The notes: generated by a model not told the origin, from the sequence alone. Shown: positions 37,903 to 46,581, counted from the stretch's first letter. The stretch is 64,000 nucleotides of DNA from CG2-30-36-16 sp964372115 (GCA_964372115.1 CAYJPN010000001.1:1-64000), one strand, 5' to 3'. A program made the numbers and translations.

Positions 37903-39057
37903 TTATAACAACTCTCTAAAGAAATTTAAAAGTATATCCCTATTCGCCTTCGATATTTGTCTTCCTTTTATAGGGAATTTTTCAAAGTCTCTTGCCGCTC
38001 TTCTTAATTGATGAACATTCAGCTCAGATAATTCTTCAAGTGATTTTGAGGCAATCGTATTTGTATGCTCGCTATTACCAACCGGTTGAACTTGTGTTTT
38101 CATCTGCAGTGCAGTCTGAACTTCTTCTTTTTCGGCAGCATCTTTAATACCGGGGTCTAATGCTCCAAGCGCTTCTCTCTTCAATCTTGCAATAGTCTCA
38201 TTTCCAAAATCGGTGTCGAATAATGAAGGAGTTTTGATATTGTATTCTTTTACTTTCTTTTTCCTTTTTTGCGTGTGTACCGTTTCAGCATCAGAATTTG
38301 AGTCTTTCGTATCTCCAATTGATGGGTTAAGATTTTCTAAAGAAACGGCTGCTTCCGGTGTGCTAATTTGTTTCAAAACTTTATTGCCTAATTGCGGATT
38401 TGTTTCTTTTGCAGAAGCATCAACAACTTCTTTCTCTTTTTCATCGGGTATTTCAACATTCCCAATTTGCGTTTCTTCAATTTCTTTCGGTACTGCTGCT
38501 GGTTCAACAATATGGATAGTAGCCGGTTGGTCAGGTTTAGAAAAAACTTCTTCTTTTATAATTTTTTGTTTTTTCTTTATACTCTCTTTAATCCTTTTCT
38601 CCTCCGGATGTTTTGCTCCTTTATTGATGGTTTCGGGTTCTTTTTTTTGCTGTTCATTTATGGGAACAATTGATGGTGGAGCCTCAGATGAAATAAAATT
38701 TGCATCTTTCTCTACCTGCGACGAAATATTTGTTGATGAGTCACTTTTATCGTTGGTTTCATCTTTTTGTTCAAAAATAACCTGGTTTAAAGAAGGGAGC
38801 AGAATTACTAAATCTTTGCTTGGATTTACAATAACATGAGCCGTAACTAATTTTCCAAATCGTTTTGCTGCCGCTGCTCCATGATTGACTGCAAGCTGCA
38901 CTTGCTCCGGTTCGCCCGATACTACTACTGTGATGAAATTGCCATTAGTCAATTCCTTACTCAAAAGTTTAACTTTGGAATTTTTGAGCATTACATCTGC
39001 TGCCTCAACAGCTGCAGTAAGCCCTTTAGTTTCTATTAATCCAATTGAATTTAACAT
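37903..39057 (-). CDS. BMC (bacterial microcompartment shell) domain protein with long C-terminal extension
   Basis: 384 residues. Residues 1-95 match a single BMC shell domain: IGLIETKGLTAAVEAADVML, VVVSGEPEQVQLAVNHGAAAA and VTAHVIVNPSKD, closely like PduA/EutM hexamer proteins. A 200-residue Lys/Glu/Pro-rich low-complexity linker follows, then a conserved-looking helical tail (SLEELSELNVHQLRRAARDF, about 335-354). No other shell proteins or encapsulated enzymes are nearby; the neighbours are ybbR and ruvX/rel. The role is unknown; the tail could dock the shell to cargo or to another surface. Confidence 0.85.
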   Translation of the reverse strand: MLNSIGLIETKGLTAAVEAADVMLKNSKVKLLSKELTNGNFITVVVSGEPEQVQLAVNHGAAAAKRFGKLVTAHVIVNPSKDLVILLPSLNQVIFEQKDETNDKSDSSTNISSQVEKDANFISSEAPPSIVPINEQQKKEPETINKGAKHPEEKRIKESIKKKQKIIKEEVFSKPDQPATIHIVEPAAVPKEIEETQIGNVEIPDEKEKEVVDASAKETNPQLGNKVLKQISTPEAAVSLENLNPSIGDTKDSNSDAETVHTQKRKKKVKEYNIKTPSLFDTDFGNETIARLKREALGALDPGIKDAAEKEEVQTALQMKTQVQPVGNSEHTNTIASKSLEELSELNVHQLRRAARDFEKFPIKGRQISKANRDILLNFFRELL

Positions 39058-39134
39058 ATTACACTCCGTTGTTTAAAGTCGGAGCAACTGCTCCCATCCG
39101 AAAATAGTCTGGTAATTTGTTAATGTCAACAATT

Positions 39135-39566
39135 TTATAAAGAATTTAAATATTCTTGTAAAATTACGGCTGCTGCTCCCCTATCAACCAATCCCTTATC
39201 TCTCCTTTTTGATTTTTTGCTGACAGATTCAATGATCATTTCTTGTGCAATTGATGATGAATATCTCTCATCCCACAAAATAACCTCTAAATTGATTTTT
39301 TTTTCTAATTCTGTTTTAAATCTAAGAACGTTTTTGGTCACGTGCGAATCGCTGCCGTCCTCCCTTGTAGGATAACCTAAAATAATCTTTTCAACTTGTT
39401 GTAATTCAACAACTTTCGCTAAATTCATAATTAGATTTTTATCATTAACAATTGTCTTATATGGATATGCAAAAGTTTTTAGAGGATCGCTGAGGGCTAA
39501 ACCGATCCTTCGCAGACCAAAATCGATGGCTAATATTCTTTTTAATGAGGGAGCATCATCCATCAT
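39135..39566 (-). CDS. ruvX: Holliday junction resolvase / pre-16S rRNA nuclease YqgF
   Basis: 143 residues of the YqgF RNase H-like family: AIDFGLRRIGLALSD near the N-terminus, GYPTREDGS and WDERYSSSIA in the middle. Acts on pre-16S rRNA ends and/or recombination intermediates. Its ATG overlaps the rel stop by 4 bp. Confidence 0.9.
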   Translation of the reverse strand: MMDDAPSLKRILAIDFGLRRIGLALSDPLKTFAYPYKTIVNDKNLIMNLAKVVELQQVEKIILGYPTREDGSDSHVTKNVLRFKTELEKKINLEVILWDERYSSSIAQEMIIESVSKKSKRRDKGLVDRGAAAVILQEYLNSL

Positions 39567-41728
39567 GCGCTTTCGAATCTTTCAACAGAAAATACTCCGC
39601 GAATTTTTTTTAACCTGTCTATAATCCGCCGTAGATGCTCAATGTTCTGAACATATAATGTAACGCTGCCTTCAAATGTGGAATCGTTGGAGCTGATGTT
39701 TATCGATTTTATATTTGTGTTCTGGTAAGAAACTATTGTGTGCGAAATTTCATTTAATATACCGGGCGAGTCTTCTCCCATAACCGTAACGCCGGAAACA
39801 AAATAAGAGCTGTCACTTTGCGGCCATTGTACCGGAATAAGCTTGCTCCCGTCTTTATTCGACATCCTTAAAAGGTTGTTACAAGTTTTGCGATGAATTT
39901 TTATTCCCTCCCCAATAGTTATATAACCAATAACGGGATCACCTGGAATTGGGTTACAACATTTTGCATAAGAATACATAATGCCTGAGTTTTTTCCATC
40001 GACAAGCACACCGCCTATATCATTTCTCGCTATGTTAGCAAAGTTTTCAAATTCGAGTACTCTTACATCTTTTTCTTTTTTATCTTTTGTGGCGGTTAAA
40101 ACCTCGTCGAGATTTACTTTTCCCTGTGCAATGGCTTTAAAAAACTGTTTTTGATTTTCGTATTTATTGCTCAGCGCGAGTTTTAAAACATCCTGCAATG
40201 TAAACGAAAGTTTTATTTTTTTTATCTTTTTTTCCCAGATTTCCCTGCCATGTGCAATAACATCTTCTTCTTCTTTATTAAGCCATTTCCTGATAGCCGA
40301 TTTCGCCTTATGAGAGGCTACAAATTTTATCCAGTTTTTATTTGGAAGCTGGTTTTTGGACGTAATAATTTCTACTTGATCGCCGCTATGTAAAATGGTA
40401 TCGAGAGGGACAATTTTTCCGTTTACCTTTGCGCCTATACAATGATGACCTACCTTGCTATGAATATCAAAAGCAAAATCAACAGGAGTAGACTTGATGG
40501 GCAATCGCCTTAAATCGCCCTTAGGTGTAAAAACATAAATTTCATCCTGGTAAAGATTTAACTTAAAAGTCTCAAGCAAATCTTTCTTCCCTTCTTCCTT
40601 CGAAGCATTTTCAAAAATATCACGAATCCAATTTACCCAGTTCTCCATATCCTTTTCGGATGAACTCTTATTCTCCTTATACCGCCAATGTGCAGCAACA
40701 CCCTTCTCAGCTACTTCGTGCATTTTCTGGGTTCTTATCTGCACCTCAACCATTCTACCTTCTGGACCAACTACAGTAGTGTGAATCGATTGATAATTAT
40801 TCGTCTTTGGAATTGAGATATAATCTTTGAATCTGTCGGAAACCGGCAGATACATTTGATTCACTATCCCCAACGTTGTGTAACAATCATTTGGATTTGG
40901 CGTATCGAGAATGAGTCGAATTGCGAAAAGGTCATAAATTTCCTCGAATGGTTTGTTGCGCCTCACCATTTTTCTGTAAATACTGTAAAGATGTTTTGGG
41001 CGTCCGCTCATTTCAAACTTAAGACTATACTCTTTAAGTTTTTCAATTATCGGGTCGCTGAATTTTTTAATATAAGATTCCCGTTCTTTCCTTTTGCTTT
41101 TTATTTTACGGGCTATTTCTTCATACGCTTCTTTATTCAAATATTTGAAAGAAAGATCTTCCAGTTCCCACTTAACTCTTCCCAAACCAAATCTATTTGC
41201 AAAAGGAGCGTAGATGTCAAGAGTTTCGCTGGCAATTCTACGCTGTTTTTCGGGGTTTACAAACTCAAGTGTGCGCATATTATGAAGCCGGTCAGCGAAC
41301 TTAACTAATATTACTCTTACATCGCGCACCATTGAAAGAAGCATTTTACGGAAGTTTTCGGCTTGCGTAATTTCCAAGCCGCGAAAAAGACCGCTTATTT
41401 TTGTAACGCCGTCAACTATTTCCGCAACTTCTTTTCCAAACTCTTTTGTAAGCAGATCAAGATTAAAATCAGTATCCTCCACAACATCATGCAAAAGTGA
41501 TGACACTACCGTAACATCATCGAGTGGAATTTCTTGAGCGACAATTAATGACACTTCATAGGGGTGCGAAAAGTATGGTTCGCCCGAAGCGCGAAGATCG
41601 TGCTTGTGCGCTTCAAGGGAGAACTTAAACGCCTTAGAAACCAGATCGACATCTACAACCGGCAGATGTTTTTTACACGCTTCGAGAAGATCGTCTAACA
41701 TTCTTTGATGTTTTGGGGTAAGAATCAT
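39563..41728 (-). CDS. rel: Bifunctional (p)ppGpp synthetase/hydrolase (Rel/SpoT)
   Basis: 721 residues: HD hydrolase domain with intact H and HD residues (HPYEV; LLHDVVEDTD), the synthetase domain (YDLFAIRLIL; YQSIHTTVVGPEG), a TGS domain (VFTPKGDLRRLP) and a C-terminal ACT domain. Both activities should therefore be functional. It controls the stringent response. Followed by ruvX in a two-gene unit. Confidence 0.92.
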   Translation of the reverse strand: MILTPKHQRMLDDLLEACKKHLPVVDVDLVSKAFKFSLEAHKHDLRASGEPYFSHPYEVSLIVAQEIPLDDVTVVSSLLHDVVEDTDFNLDLLTKEFGKEVAEIVDGVTKISGLFRGLEITQAENFRKMLLSMVRDVRVILVKFADRLHNMRTLEFVNPEKQRRIASETLDIYAPFANRFGLGRVKWELEDLSFKYLNKEAYEEIARKIKSKRKERESYIKKFSDPIIEKLKEYSLKFEMSGRPKHLYSIYRKMVRRNKPFEEIYDLFAIRLILDTPNPNDCYTTLGIVNQMYLPVSDRFKDYISIPKTNNYQSIHTTVVGPEGRMVEVQIRTQKMHEVAEKGVAAHWRYKENKSSSEKDMENWVNWIRDIFENASKEEGKKDLLETFKLNLYQDEIYVFTPKGDLRRLPIKSTPVDFAFDIHSKVGHHCIGAKVNGKIVPLDTILHSGDQVEIITSKNQLPNKNWIKFVASHKAKSAIRKWLNKEEEDVIAHGREIWEKKIKKIKLSFTLQDVLKLALSNKYENQKQFFKAIAQGKVNLDEVLTATKDKKEKDVRVLEFENFANIARNDIGGVLVDGKNSGIMYSYAKCCNPIPGDPVIGYITIGEGIKIHRKTCNNLLRMSNKDGSKLIPVQWPQSDSSYFVSGVTVMGEDSPGILNEISHTIVSYQNTNIKSINISSNDSTFEGSVTLYVQNIEHLRRIIDRLKKIRGVFSVERFESA

Positions 41729-42670
41729 ATTAACTTAACGTTTTGCAAAATGAAAAAATAAAAATAGCTCATTTAATATAAGAGAAAAAGTCAAACAAAT
41801 GGAAATAATAAAACATTACCAAATATCAGGAGCATTGAAATATTCATTTATCGGTTTGTATAGATACAACTCTTTATGAGAGGAACGAGTTTCTTTTTTA
41901 TTTTAAAAGTTGCGAGGGAGAAATAGATTGAAAACGAGTAGGTAGCAAACGAAGAGTTTCATGTTTTCGTTACTATAAATCTCGACTACATTGCTCCCAA
42001 GGAATCGGATTAAACGTAGACATTGGTTTACCGTATTAATCTATAGGGCTTTGGAAAACCGAGTTGCAAATTTATCCCCCGGTACTTGATTAATAATTTT
42101 TCGTGGTTTAATTTGCATTTGTTATTAATGCTTTAGATTTGGAACGGGTGACGATTGATGTATTAATAAGGCATTGGTTGTAAAGGATTGCTTGATTGTT
42201 AATAAAAATACTGAGGGTGTATTATAAGCACAAACTATTTACATATTCTAAAGAGCAATTTTGCCCTTCTTCTTTTTGTTCCGCTTAACGCAGAAGATCT
42301 TCCACTTGAAGGTTCTCCCAATTTATTACTCAATTTTGAAGTTTGTCATTCAGTAATTGTTTTTGTTTATCCAAAAGATAACGCGGGTAAGAATGTATTT
42401 TTGATTTTCGTACTTTTAACCGGTTTTGTTGAAGATAAAATATATAACCGGCTAAAAAATCCCTTATATAATTCGGAAAAAGAAATTAAGTTGTTGCAAA
42501 ATGGGAGCAAACACTCCCGCATAAACAATTTATTTTTAAGAAAAGAAACCATACATTCCGCGCATACAAACATGCATCCATGCAGACTTAACGTGCATCC
42601 TTGCGAAGCCGTCATTCACCTAATCAAAGCTTCCTTACAGCCGCGCAAAGTCACCGGACTAACGGGAAAA
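41729..42670. other. Gene-free stretch before the accessory island
   Basis: About 940 bp upstream of rel without a convincing coding frame. The rel promoter should lie near its left end. Frames that run through the right part have no family resemblance. From about 42570 degenerate copies of the 21-bp repeat begin. Confidence 0.5.
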
Positions 42671-42859
42671 GCCATCTTGCAACTTCGCGAAGGCATCTTG
42701 CAGTTGCGCGAAGCCATCTTACATGTGAGCGAAGTCATCTTGCAGTCGCGCGAAGCCATCTTACATGTGAGCGAAGTCATCTTGCAGTCGCGCGAAGCCA
42801 TCTTGCAGCCGCGAAAAACCATCTTGCATGTGAGCGAAGTCATCTTACGGGGCAAAAAT
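42671..42859. repeat. 21-bp tandem repeat array, nine units
   Basis: Units begin every 21 bp from 42671, for example gccatcttgcagtcgcgcgaa and gtcatcttacatgtgagcgaa. The two kinds partly alternate, giving a 42-bp higher order. GC content is well above the surrounding DNA. Three frames, two on plus and one on minus, stay open and give seven-residue repeats (ILQSREA, SHLAVAR, CKMASRD), but none has a plausible start, signal or domain. Period 21 equals two helical turns, so a protein-binding or structural role is possible. Weaker copies precede the array. Confidence 0.85.
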
Positions 42860-42949
42860 ATTGATTTACAGTCGATTTTAGTTGCAAAACCTTTGATTTT
42901 TTGCAAAAACGAAAGGTACGGGTTTTTATGACCGGGCAGAAAATAAAAC

Positions 42950-42975
42950 AATCCCGCTGAGTGTGTTTAGCGGGT
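42950..42975. terminator. Hairpin at the left border of the cassette array
   Basis: AATCCCGCT and AGCGGGTT form a stem around a ten-base loop. It stands 8 bp before the GTTAGGC box that opens the first cassette. It may be a terminator or part of a diverged attI/attC-like site. Confidence 0.4.
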
Positions 42976-42984
42976 TAAATGATA

Positions 42985-43940
42985 GTTAGGCACATACCAA
43001 AAACATTCGAGTTAGATGTTAATATGAAAAAGCATAATAAACTAAAATCAAATAAACGTACCCCAGTTGGTGACATCATTCGTAAAAAAAATAGTTCAAA
43101 TCCTGATGAGCAAAATTCTACCTTAAAACAATCCCGATTTCGTGGTTCATTCAAATTAATGATTTGGTTATTTTCGGTACCTATAGTTTCTATTGCTGCA
43201 TATTTTACAGTTTATGCATTTGTAGCTCCCAAAATAATAATTGAATCTCCAACACTTAGCGGTGTTTCCGATCCATACTCATCTTTTTTTAAAGTTCAAA
43301 ATCAAGGATATTTATCAATAAATAATATTGCTTATTTAATTAACATTAAAGACTGTATGTTATATGATACTGAAAAAGGATATTTAGACATAATGGAAAA
43401 GGATGGTGAATGGTTTTCATATAGCACACCTAAGCGACAAAGAGTCAAATCTAATCTTGAGCCAATGCAATCAGATACTCCACCTTTAAAGTTTACTTCA
43501 TATCCCTTTGATGAACTTTGTCGCGAGGGACGAGAATTGGTAATACAGATGGACTATAGACTCGATTATTTCCCATTTGAGTTGCGTAAATTGGCGCGTT
43601 TTAACTTACATTATTCAGAAACTGGACTACCCCAATGGATACCTACTGCAAATTATGACGACTTTATTCAAGATTTCAATGCAGTTGGAACCGATAAAGC
43701 CTGGGTTATACTGCAAGCCAATGCTCATATTTTTAAAGATACTAATAGAGTTCTCGAAGCACATCAAATAGCACTTATATCGGTGCCGCCAGAACGTCGA
43801 ACCATACCATAAAGCCGATATAACAATTGGATCAAAGATGATAACGTTAAACAAATATAAAGTGAAATTTAATATTGAATATGAGTTGTGCCTAACGTTA
43901 CAAGGATTCATACCGAACGAAGCTGAGGTATAATCCAGTG
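42985..43940 (+). mobile_element. Integron-like gene cassette 1
   Basis: Begins with TTAGGCACA after the G of a GTTAGGC box (42984-42990) and ends inside attC-like site A, whose R'' box reads TGTGCCTAAC: exactly complementary to the cassette start. This complementarity is the diagnostic feature of gene cassettes. It carries one gene on the plus strand. Confidence 0.65.
43024..43812 (+). CDS. Cassette-borne single-span membrane protein, unknown function
   Basis: 262 residues: a basic, Lys/Asn/Arg-rich cytoplasmic tail (about 1-42), one membrane helix (about 43-65, WLFSVPIVSIAAYFTVYAFV) and an extracytoplasmic domain of about 195 residues. No family is recognised. The ATG at 43024 is chosen because an earlier in-frame ATG (42979) lies outside the cassette boundary. 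No clear Shine-Dalgarno. AT-rich codon use differs from the nearby housekeeping genes, consistent with transfer. Confidence 0.6.
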   Translation: MKKHNKLKSNKRTPVGDIIRKKNSSNPDEQNSTLKQSRFRGSFKLMIWLFSVPIVSIAAYFTVYAFVAPKIIIESPTLSGVSDPYSSFFKVQNQGYLSINNIAYLINIKDCMLYDTEKGYLDIMEKDGEWFSYSTPKRQRVKSNLEPMQSDTPPLKFTSYPFDELCREGRELVIQMDYRLDYFPFELRKLARFNLHYSETGLPQWIPTANYDDFIQDFNAVGTDKAWVILQANAHIFKDTNRVLEAHQIALISVPPERRTIP

Positions 43941-43946
43941 TTGGAC
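43890..43946 (+). repeat. attC-like site A
   Basis: R'' GCCTAAC and R' GTTGGAC frame an imperfect palindrome: GGATTcATACC against GGTATAATCC, a ten-base stem with one extrahelical base, as in attC sites. The inner 45 bp recur almost unchanged at 46720 and 47834. Confidence 0.7.
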
Positions 43947-44354
43947 TAAGCCGCAAAGCGGAACAAGCTGGATAATCTGCAATTTCAATAGAATGTTTTG
44001 AGGAAGGATTAGAATTTAGTTAACAATGTATTATAGATGTGTGCTGGCTTTTGGGTATTGTTGGCAGCAATTACCGCGTTAATTTTTTCACGCAGTAAAA
44101 GTAAGTTTCTTGTGTCCGTTGTAAAAATCCGAAAAGTTGCATATTTTCGGTTATTCTTTGAAGTTGTTCGTTCATAGTATACCTCACTAATTTTTTGTTA
44201 TTGAGAATGTTTGGTTGCGGTATACTATATTGTTTGTAGCAATCTTACAAATGGACAACAACCCAAAGTGAAGTAACCGCCGCTTTGCGGCTTAGTTCAA
44301 CCCGCTGCTCAACACCGACCGCTCCGTATGTGCGGCATAATTTCGGGTTTCGGG
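43941..44354. mobile_element. Integron-like cassette 2, carrying only a gene fragment
   Basis: Starts TTGGACTAAGCCGC and ends with the complementary CCGCTTTGCGGCTTAGTTCAAC (44280-44301); 21 of 22 bases pair with the start. It holds no full-length gene, only the short recombinase-like frame on the minus strand. Confidence 0.6.
44071..44175 (-). pseudogene. N-terminal fragment resembling a tyrosine recombinase
   Basis: 34 residues starting MNEQLQRITENM and containing L-Q-R-T-Q-E-T-Y-x-Y-C-V-K-K-L. This is like the SAM-like core-binding start of tyrosine recombinases (typical form SPRTQ-x-x-Y). GAGG lies six bases before the ATG (44173-44175), so the 5' end is intact. TAA follows the arm region and the catalytic domain is missing. 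Confidence 0.45.
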
Positions 44355-44360
44355 TTGGTT
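44295..44360 (+). repeat. attC-like site 2
   Basis: R'' GTTCAAC matches the RYYYAAC consensus; R' is GTTGGTT. Nested pairs are CAACCCG/CGGGTTG, AACaCCGA/TCGGGTT with an extrahelical A, and a terminal CCGC/GCGG loop. This is the full attC architecture. Confidence 0.6.
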
Positions 44361-44526
44361 CTTTTAAGCTGGTTGCTTGTTACTGGTTCTTTTAATAATT
44401 AACAATTTTTGTAATTTTAATTGTGGTGCTTTTCTGCTGCACTCAAGTTATGGGCGGCAGGTTAGCAGCCACTCCGTTATAGGGCTTTTATTAATCAGAA
44501 CGTATATTTTTTTATGCTTAGGTAAC

Positions 44527-44649
44527 ATGAGCACTTTGATATTAATTCTGATTTCTTCATTTTATATTTATCATTATTATGATAATGTGAATAGAGTTGG
44601 TGTCATACGAATGTTGGTGCCAAGTATAAAAGATATTGTTAAGAGATAG
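44527..44649 (+). CDS. Micro-ORF, 40-aa single-helix membrane peptide
   Basis: ATG 44527-44529 follows TTAGGTAAC. Residues 2-17 (STLILILISSFYIYHY) form a short membrane helix and the tail is basic (IVKR end). It is the first frame inside the RT cassette and ends 30 bp before the candidate ncRNA. It could be an accessory component of the RT system or an unrelated small toxin. No homologue is recognised, and a frame of this size can occur by chance. Confidence 0.35.
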   Translation: MSTLILILISSFYIYHYYDNVNRVGVIRMLVPSIKDIVKR

Positions 44650-44678
44650 TTTATTCTAAATCAATAGAGAAAGAATTA

Positions 44679-45017
44679 GGGGGGACAGATGAGACGGTCG
44701 GAACATTACGTTTAGCTACAATGTACCACGCTAGGATATACGCTAGCTGGGAAGGCAAATACTAATTTCCAAATAATTCTTCGGAATTAGTAAGGAAAGC
44801 GTAATCAACAGGATTAAAACTGTTGGTAGCCTGAAGTTGATTCTAAGTAATAGCATCATTAGCATTATTTTAATGTTTAGTTTTGTTAATATAAAGATAA
44901 CAATTTCAATACCTGAATAGAGTAGCGTTGCCCAACTCTGCAAAGAGGGAAAGCTTCGGGGTTAATTGATTAACCTGAGCATGTACGTTCTAAGCCTGCT
45001 ACGTAACCTGTCCCCCC
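44679..45017 (+). ncRNA. Candidate RT-associated structured ncRNA
   Basis: The segment is closed by a perfect 10-bp long-range stem, GGGGGGACAG (44679-44688) with CTGTCCCCCC (45008-45017), and ends 13 bp before the RT start. Inside are ACTAATTtCC/GGAATTAGT (bulged, near 44760), CAACAG/CTGTTG (near 44800), CTCT-GCAA-AGAG with a GNRA-type loop (near 44940), GGTTAA/TTAACC (near 44960) and TACGT/ACGTA (near 44985). No sense coding frame spans it. Defence RTs such as DRT2 and DRT9 use an ncRNA in this position as template, so this is the likely role. Exact ends are inferred from the closing stem. Confidence 0.6.
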
Positions 45018-45030
45018 ATTTATTATAATT

Positions 45031-46581
45031 ATGGAAGAAATGGAAGAATGGTTTAAAATAAAAAAGTATCCACATATAGGGAAACCAATCACTATCAAAG
45101 ATTATAATTGGATAAAACATTATGTGAATGATCCTAAAAAAATAAGAACACATAGTTTCTTACCGTTTATTCACAAAACCATTTTAAAAAGAAGGTTTCG
45201 AGCAGATGAAGGGAAATTTCATAAAAATCCTTCTGGGAAAAGGCTAAGAAAAAAATATGAACCCAAAATCAGACATACTTTTTTTGCATCTCATTTAGAC
45301 GCGATGGTTTTTTCCAAATACAATAAGATGCTGGCAGACGCATATGAGAAATACATGGAAAGAATGCCTTTTAATGAGTCTATTGTTGCTTATAGAAAAA
45401 TTCCCCTAGTTAAAGGCCAAAAAGGAAATAAATGCAATATTGATTTTGCAAAATCAGTATTAGAATATATTAAAGCCAAACAGGATAAAAAACTAGCTGT
45501 AATAGTTGCGGATATTACTTCTTTTTTTGACAACTTAAATCATAAAATATTAAAGCAAAAGTGGGCTATGGTTTTACAAGAAACTACCTTACCGCCAGAC
45601 CAATACAATCTTTTTAAAGCACTTACAAAAATAAAGTATGTAGAATCACAACAGTTATTTGAAGCTTATAATCGAACAATGATTATTGAGCGGGGTGTTC
45701 CAAATTCTTCTATGCGAAAAGAATATGTAAGGAAGAGAATTAGTTATACCAAATATTTTAAAGAAAAGAATGCAGTTGCATATTGTTATAAAATTGACTT
45801 TCTGAAAAAGAATTTAAACCTTGTTATTTCTAAGAACAACAAAACTGGTATTCCACAAGGAAGTCCCATTAGTGCTACGTTAGCTAATATTTATATGTTG
45901 GACTTTGACAAAAAAATCTTTTCTTATATAGATAACAAAGGTGGTTTTTACCAACGATATAGTGATGATTTAATCATCGTTATTGAACAACAATACGAGG
46001 ATGAAATTATTAAACTACTTCGTGAAACTGTTAGTGGAGATTCAGTAAAACTTACTATCAAACCCGAAAAGACAAAACTTTATCATTTTGAATTTTTAAG
46101 TGGTTCTTTTAAAGGTTTTGCAGTTGATGAAATAACAAAAAAATCAAATAACAATAAGCCTCTGGAGTATTTAGGATTTTCCTTTGATGGGCAGAAGGTA
46201 CTAATTAAGGATTCTGGATTTTCAAAATTCTATAGGACAATGAAAGGTAGTTTCAATAGGGCTGCCTCTTATGCATCATATAGTCAAAATCCTGATAAAA
46301 GTCTTTTTAAAACGAGGTTATATAAGCGCTTTACATATAAAGGAGCAAAGAGAAAATTGATTTATCGTAATTCTAAACTCAATCCAAAGGTATATCAAAG
46401 AACAAAAGAATATAATTGGGGGAATTATTTAAGTTATGTTTACAAAGCTAATATGGTTATGCAAACAATCAATGGAAACAATGCGATAAGAAAACAAAGT
46501 CGAAAACTATGGTGTGAATTTCATAGACTAATGAAATTTCATGAAATTGAAATTAAAAAGATTATTGACTTAAAAAAATAA
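45031..46581 (+). CDS. Defence-associated reverse transcriptase (DRT/UG family)
   Basis: 516 residues. RT motifs: catalytic D161 in DITSFFD, TGIPQGSPISA (272-282) and Y310-S-D-D313 in YQRYSDD. N-terminal KYPHIGKPI and HTFFASHLDA segments and a long basic C-terminal region (about 400-516) fit stand-alone anti-phage RTs of the Unknown Groups rather than group II intron RTs (no maturase or HNH) or DGR RTs (QGSP, not the SQ form). A structured non-coding segment precedes it. Closest by memory to DRT2/DRT9-like proteins; the subgroup is unresolved. It is the sole large gene of its cassette. Confidence 0.75.
   Translation: MEEMEEWFKIKKYPHIGKPITIKDYNWIKHYVNDPKKIRTHSFLPFIHKTILKRRFRADEGKFHKNPSGKRLRKKYEPKIRHTFFASHLDAMVFSKYNKMLADAYEKYMERMPFNESIVAYRKIPLVKGQKGNKCNIDFAKSVLEYIKAKQDKKLAVIVADITSFFDNLNHKILKQKWAMVLQETTLPPDQYNLFKALTKIKYVESQQLFEAYNRTMIIERGVPNSSMRKEYVRKRISYTKYFKEKNAVAYCYKIDFLKKNLNLVISKNNKTGIPQGSPISATLANIYMLDFDKKIFSYIDNKGGFYQRYSDDLIIVIEQQYEDEIIKLLRETVSGDSVKLTIKPEKTKLYHFEFLSGSFKGFAVDEITKKSNNNKPLEYLGFSFDGQKVLIKDSGFSKFYRTMKGSFNRAASYASYSQNPDKSLFKTRLYKRFTYKGAKRKLIYRNSKLNPKVYQRTKEYNWGNYLSYVYKANMVMQTINGNNAIRKQSRKLWCEFHRLMKFHEIEIKKIIDLKK

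Noticed and set aside
38213..38839. 208-codon plus-strand frame rich in Ser and Phe
   Set aside because: Antisense of the low-complexity linker of the BMC protein; the Lys/Glu-rich sense codons produce the artefact.
42671..42859. CRISPR array or coding region for a heptad-repeat protein
   Set aside because: Units are contiguous without spacers, and the open frames follow trivially from a period divisible by three; none has a credible start or domain.
45031..46581. RT as the missing reverse transcriptase of the nearby DGR remnant
   Set aside because: It has the QGSP form of the motif rather than the SQ form of DGR RTs, is longer than usual DGR RTs, lies in its own cassette, and no template repeat was found beside it.
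44679..46581. Group II intron with its RT
   Set aside because: No maturase or HNH domain, no GUGYG-like 5' end, and no domain V-like hairpin downstream of the RT.
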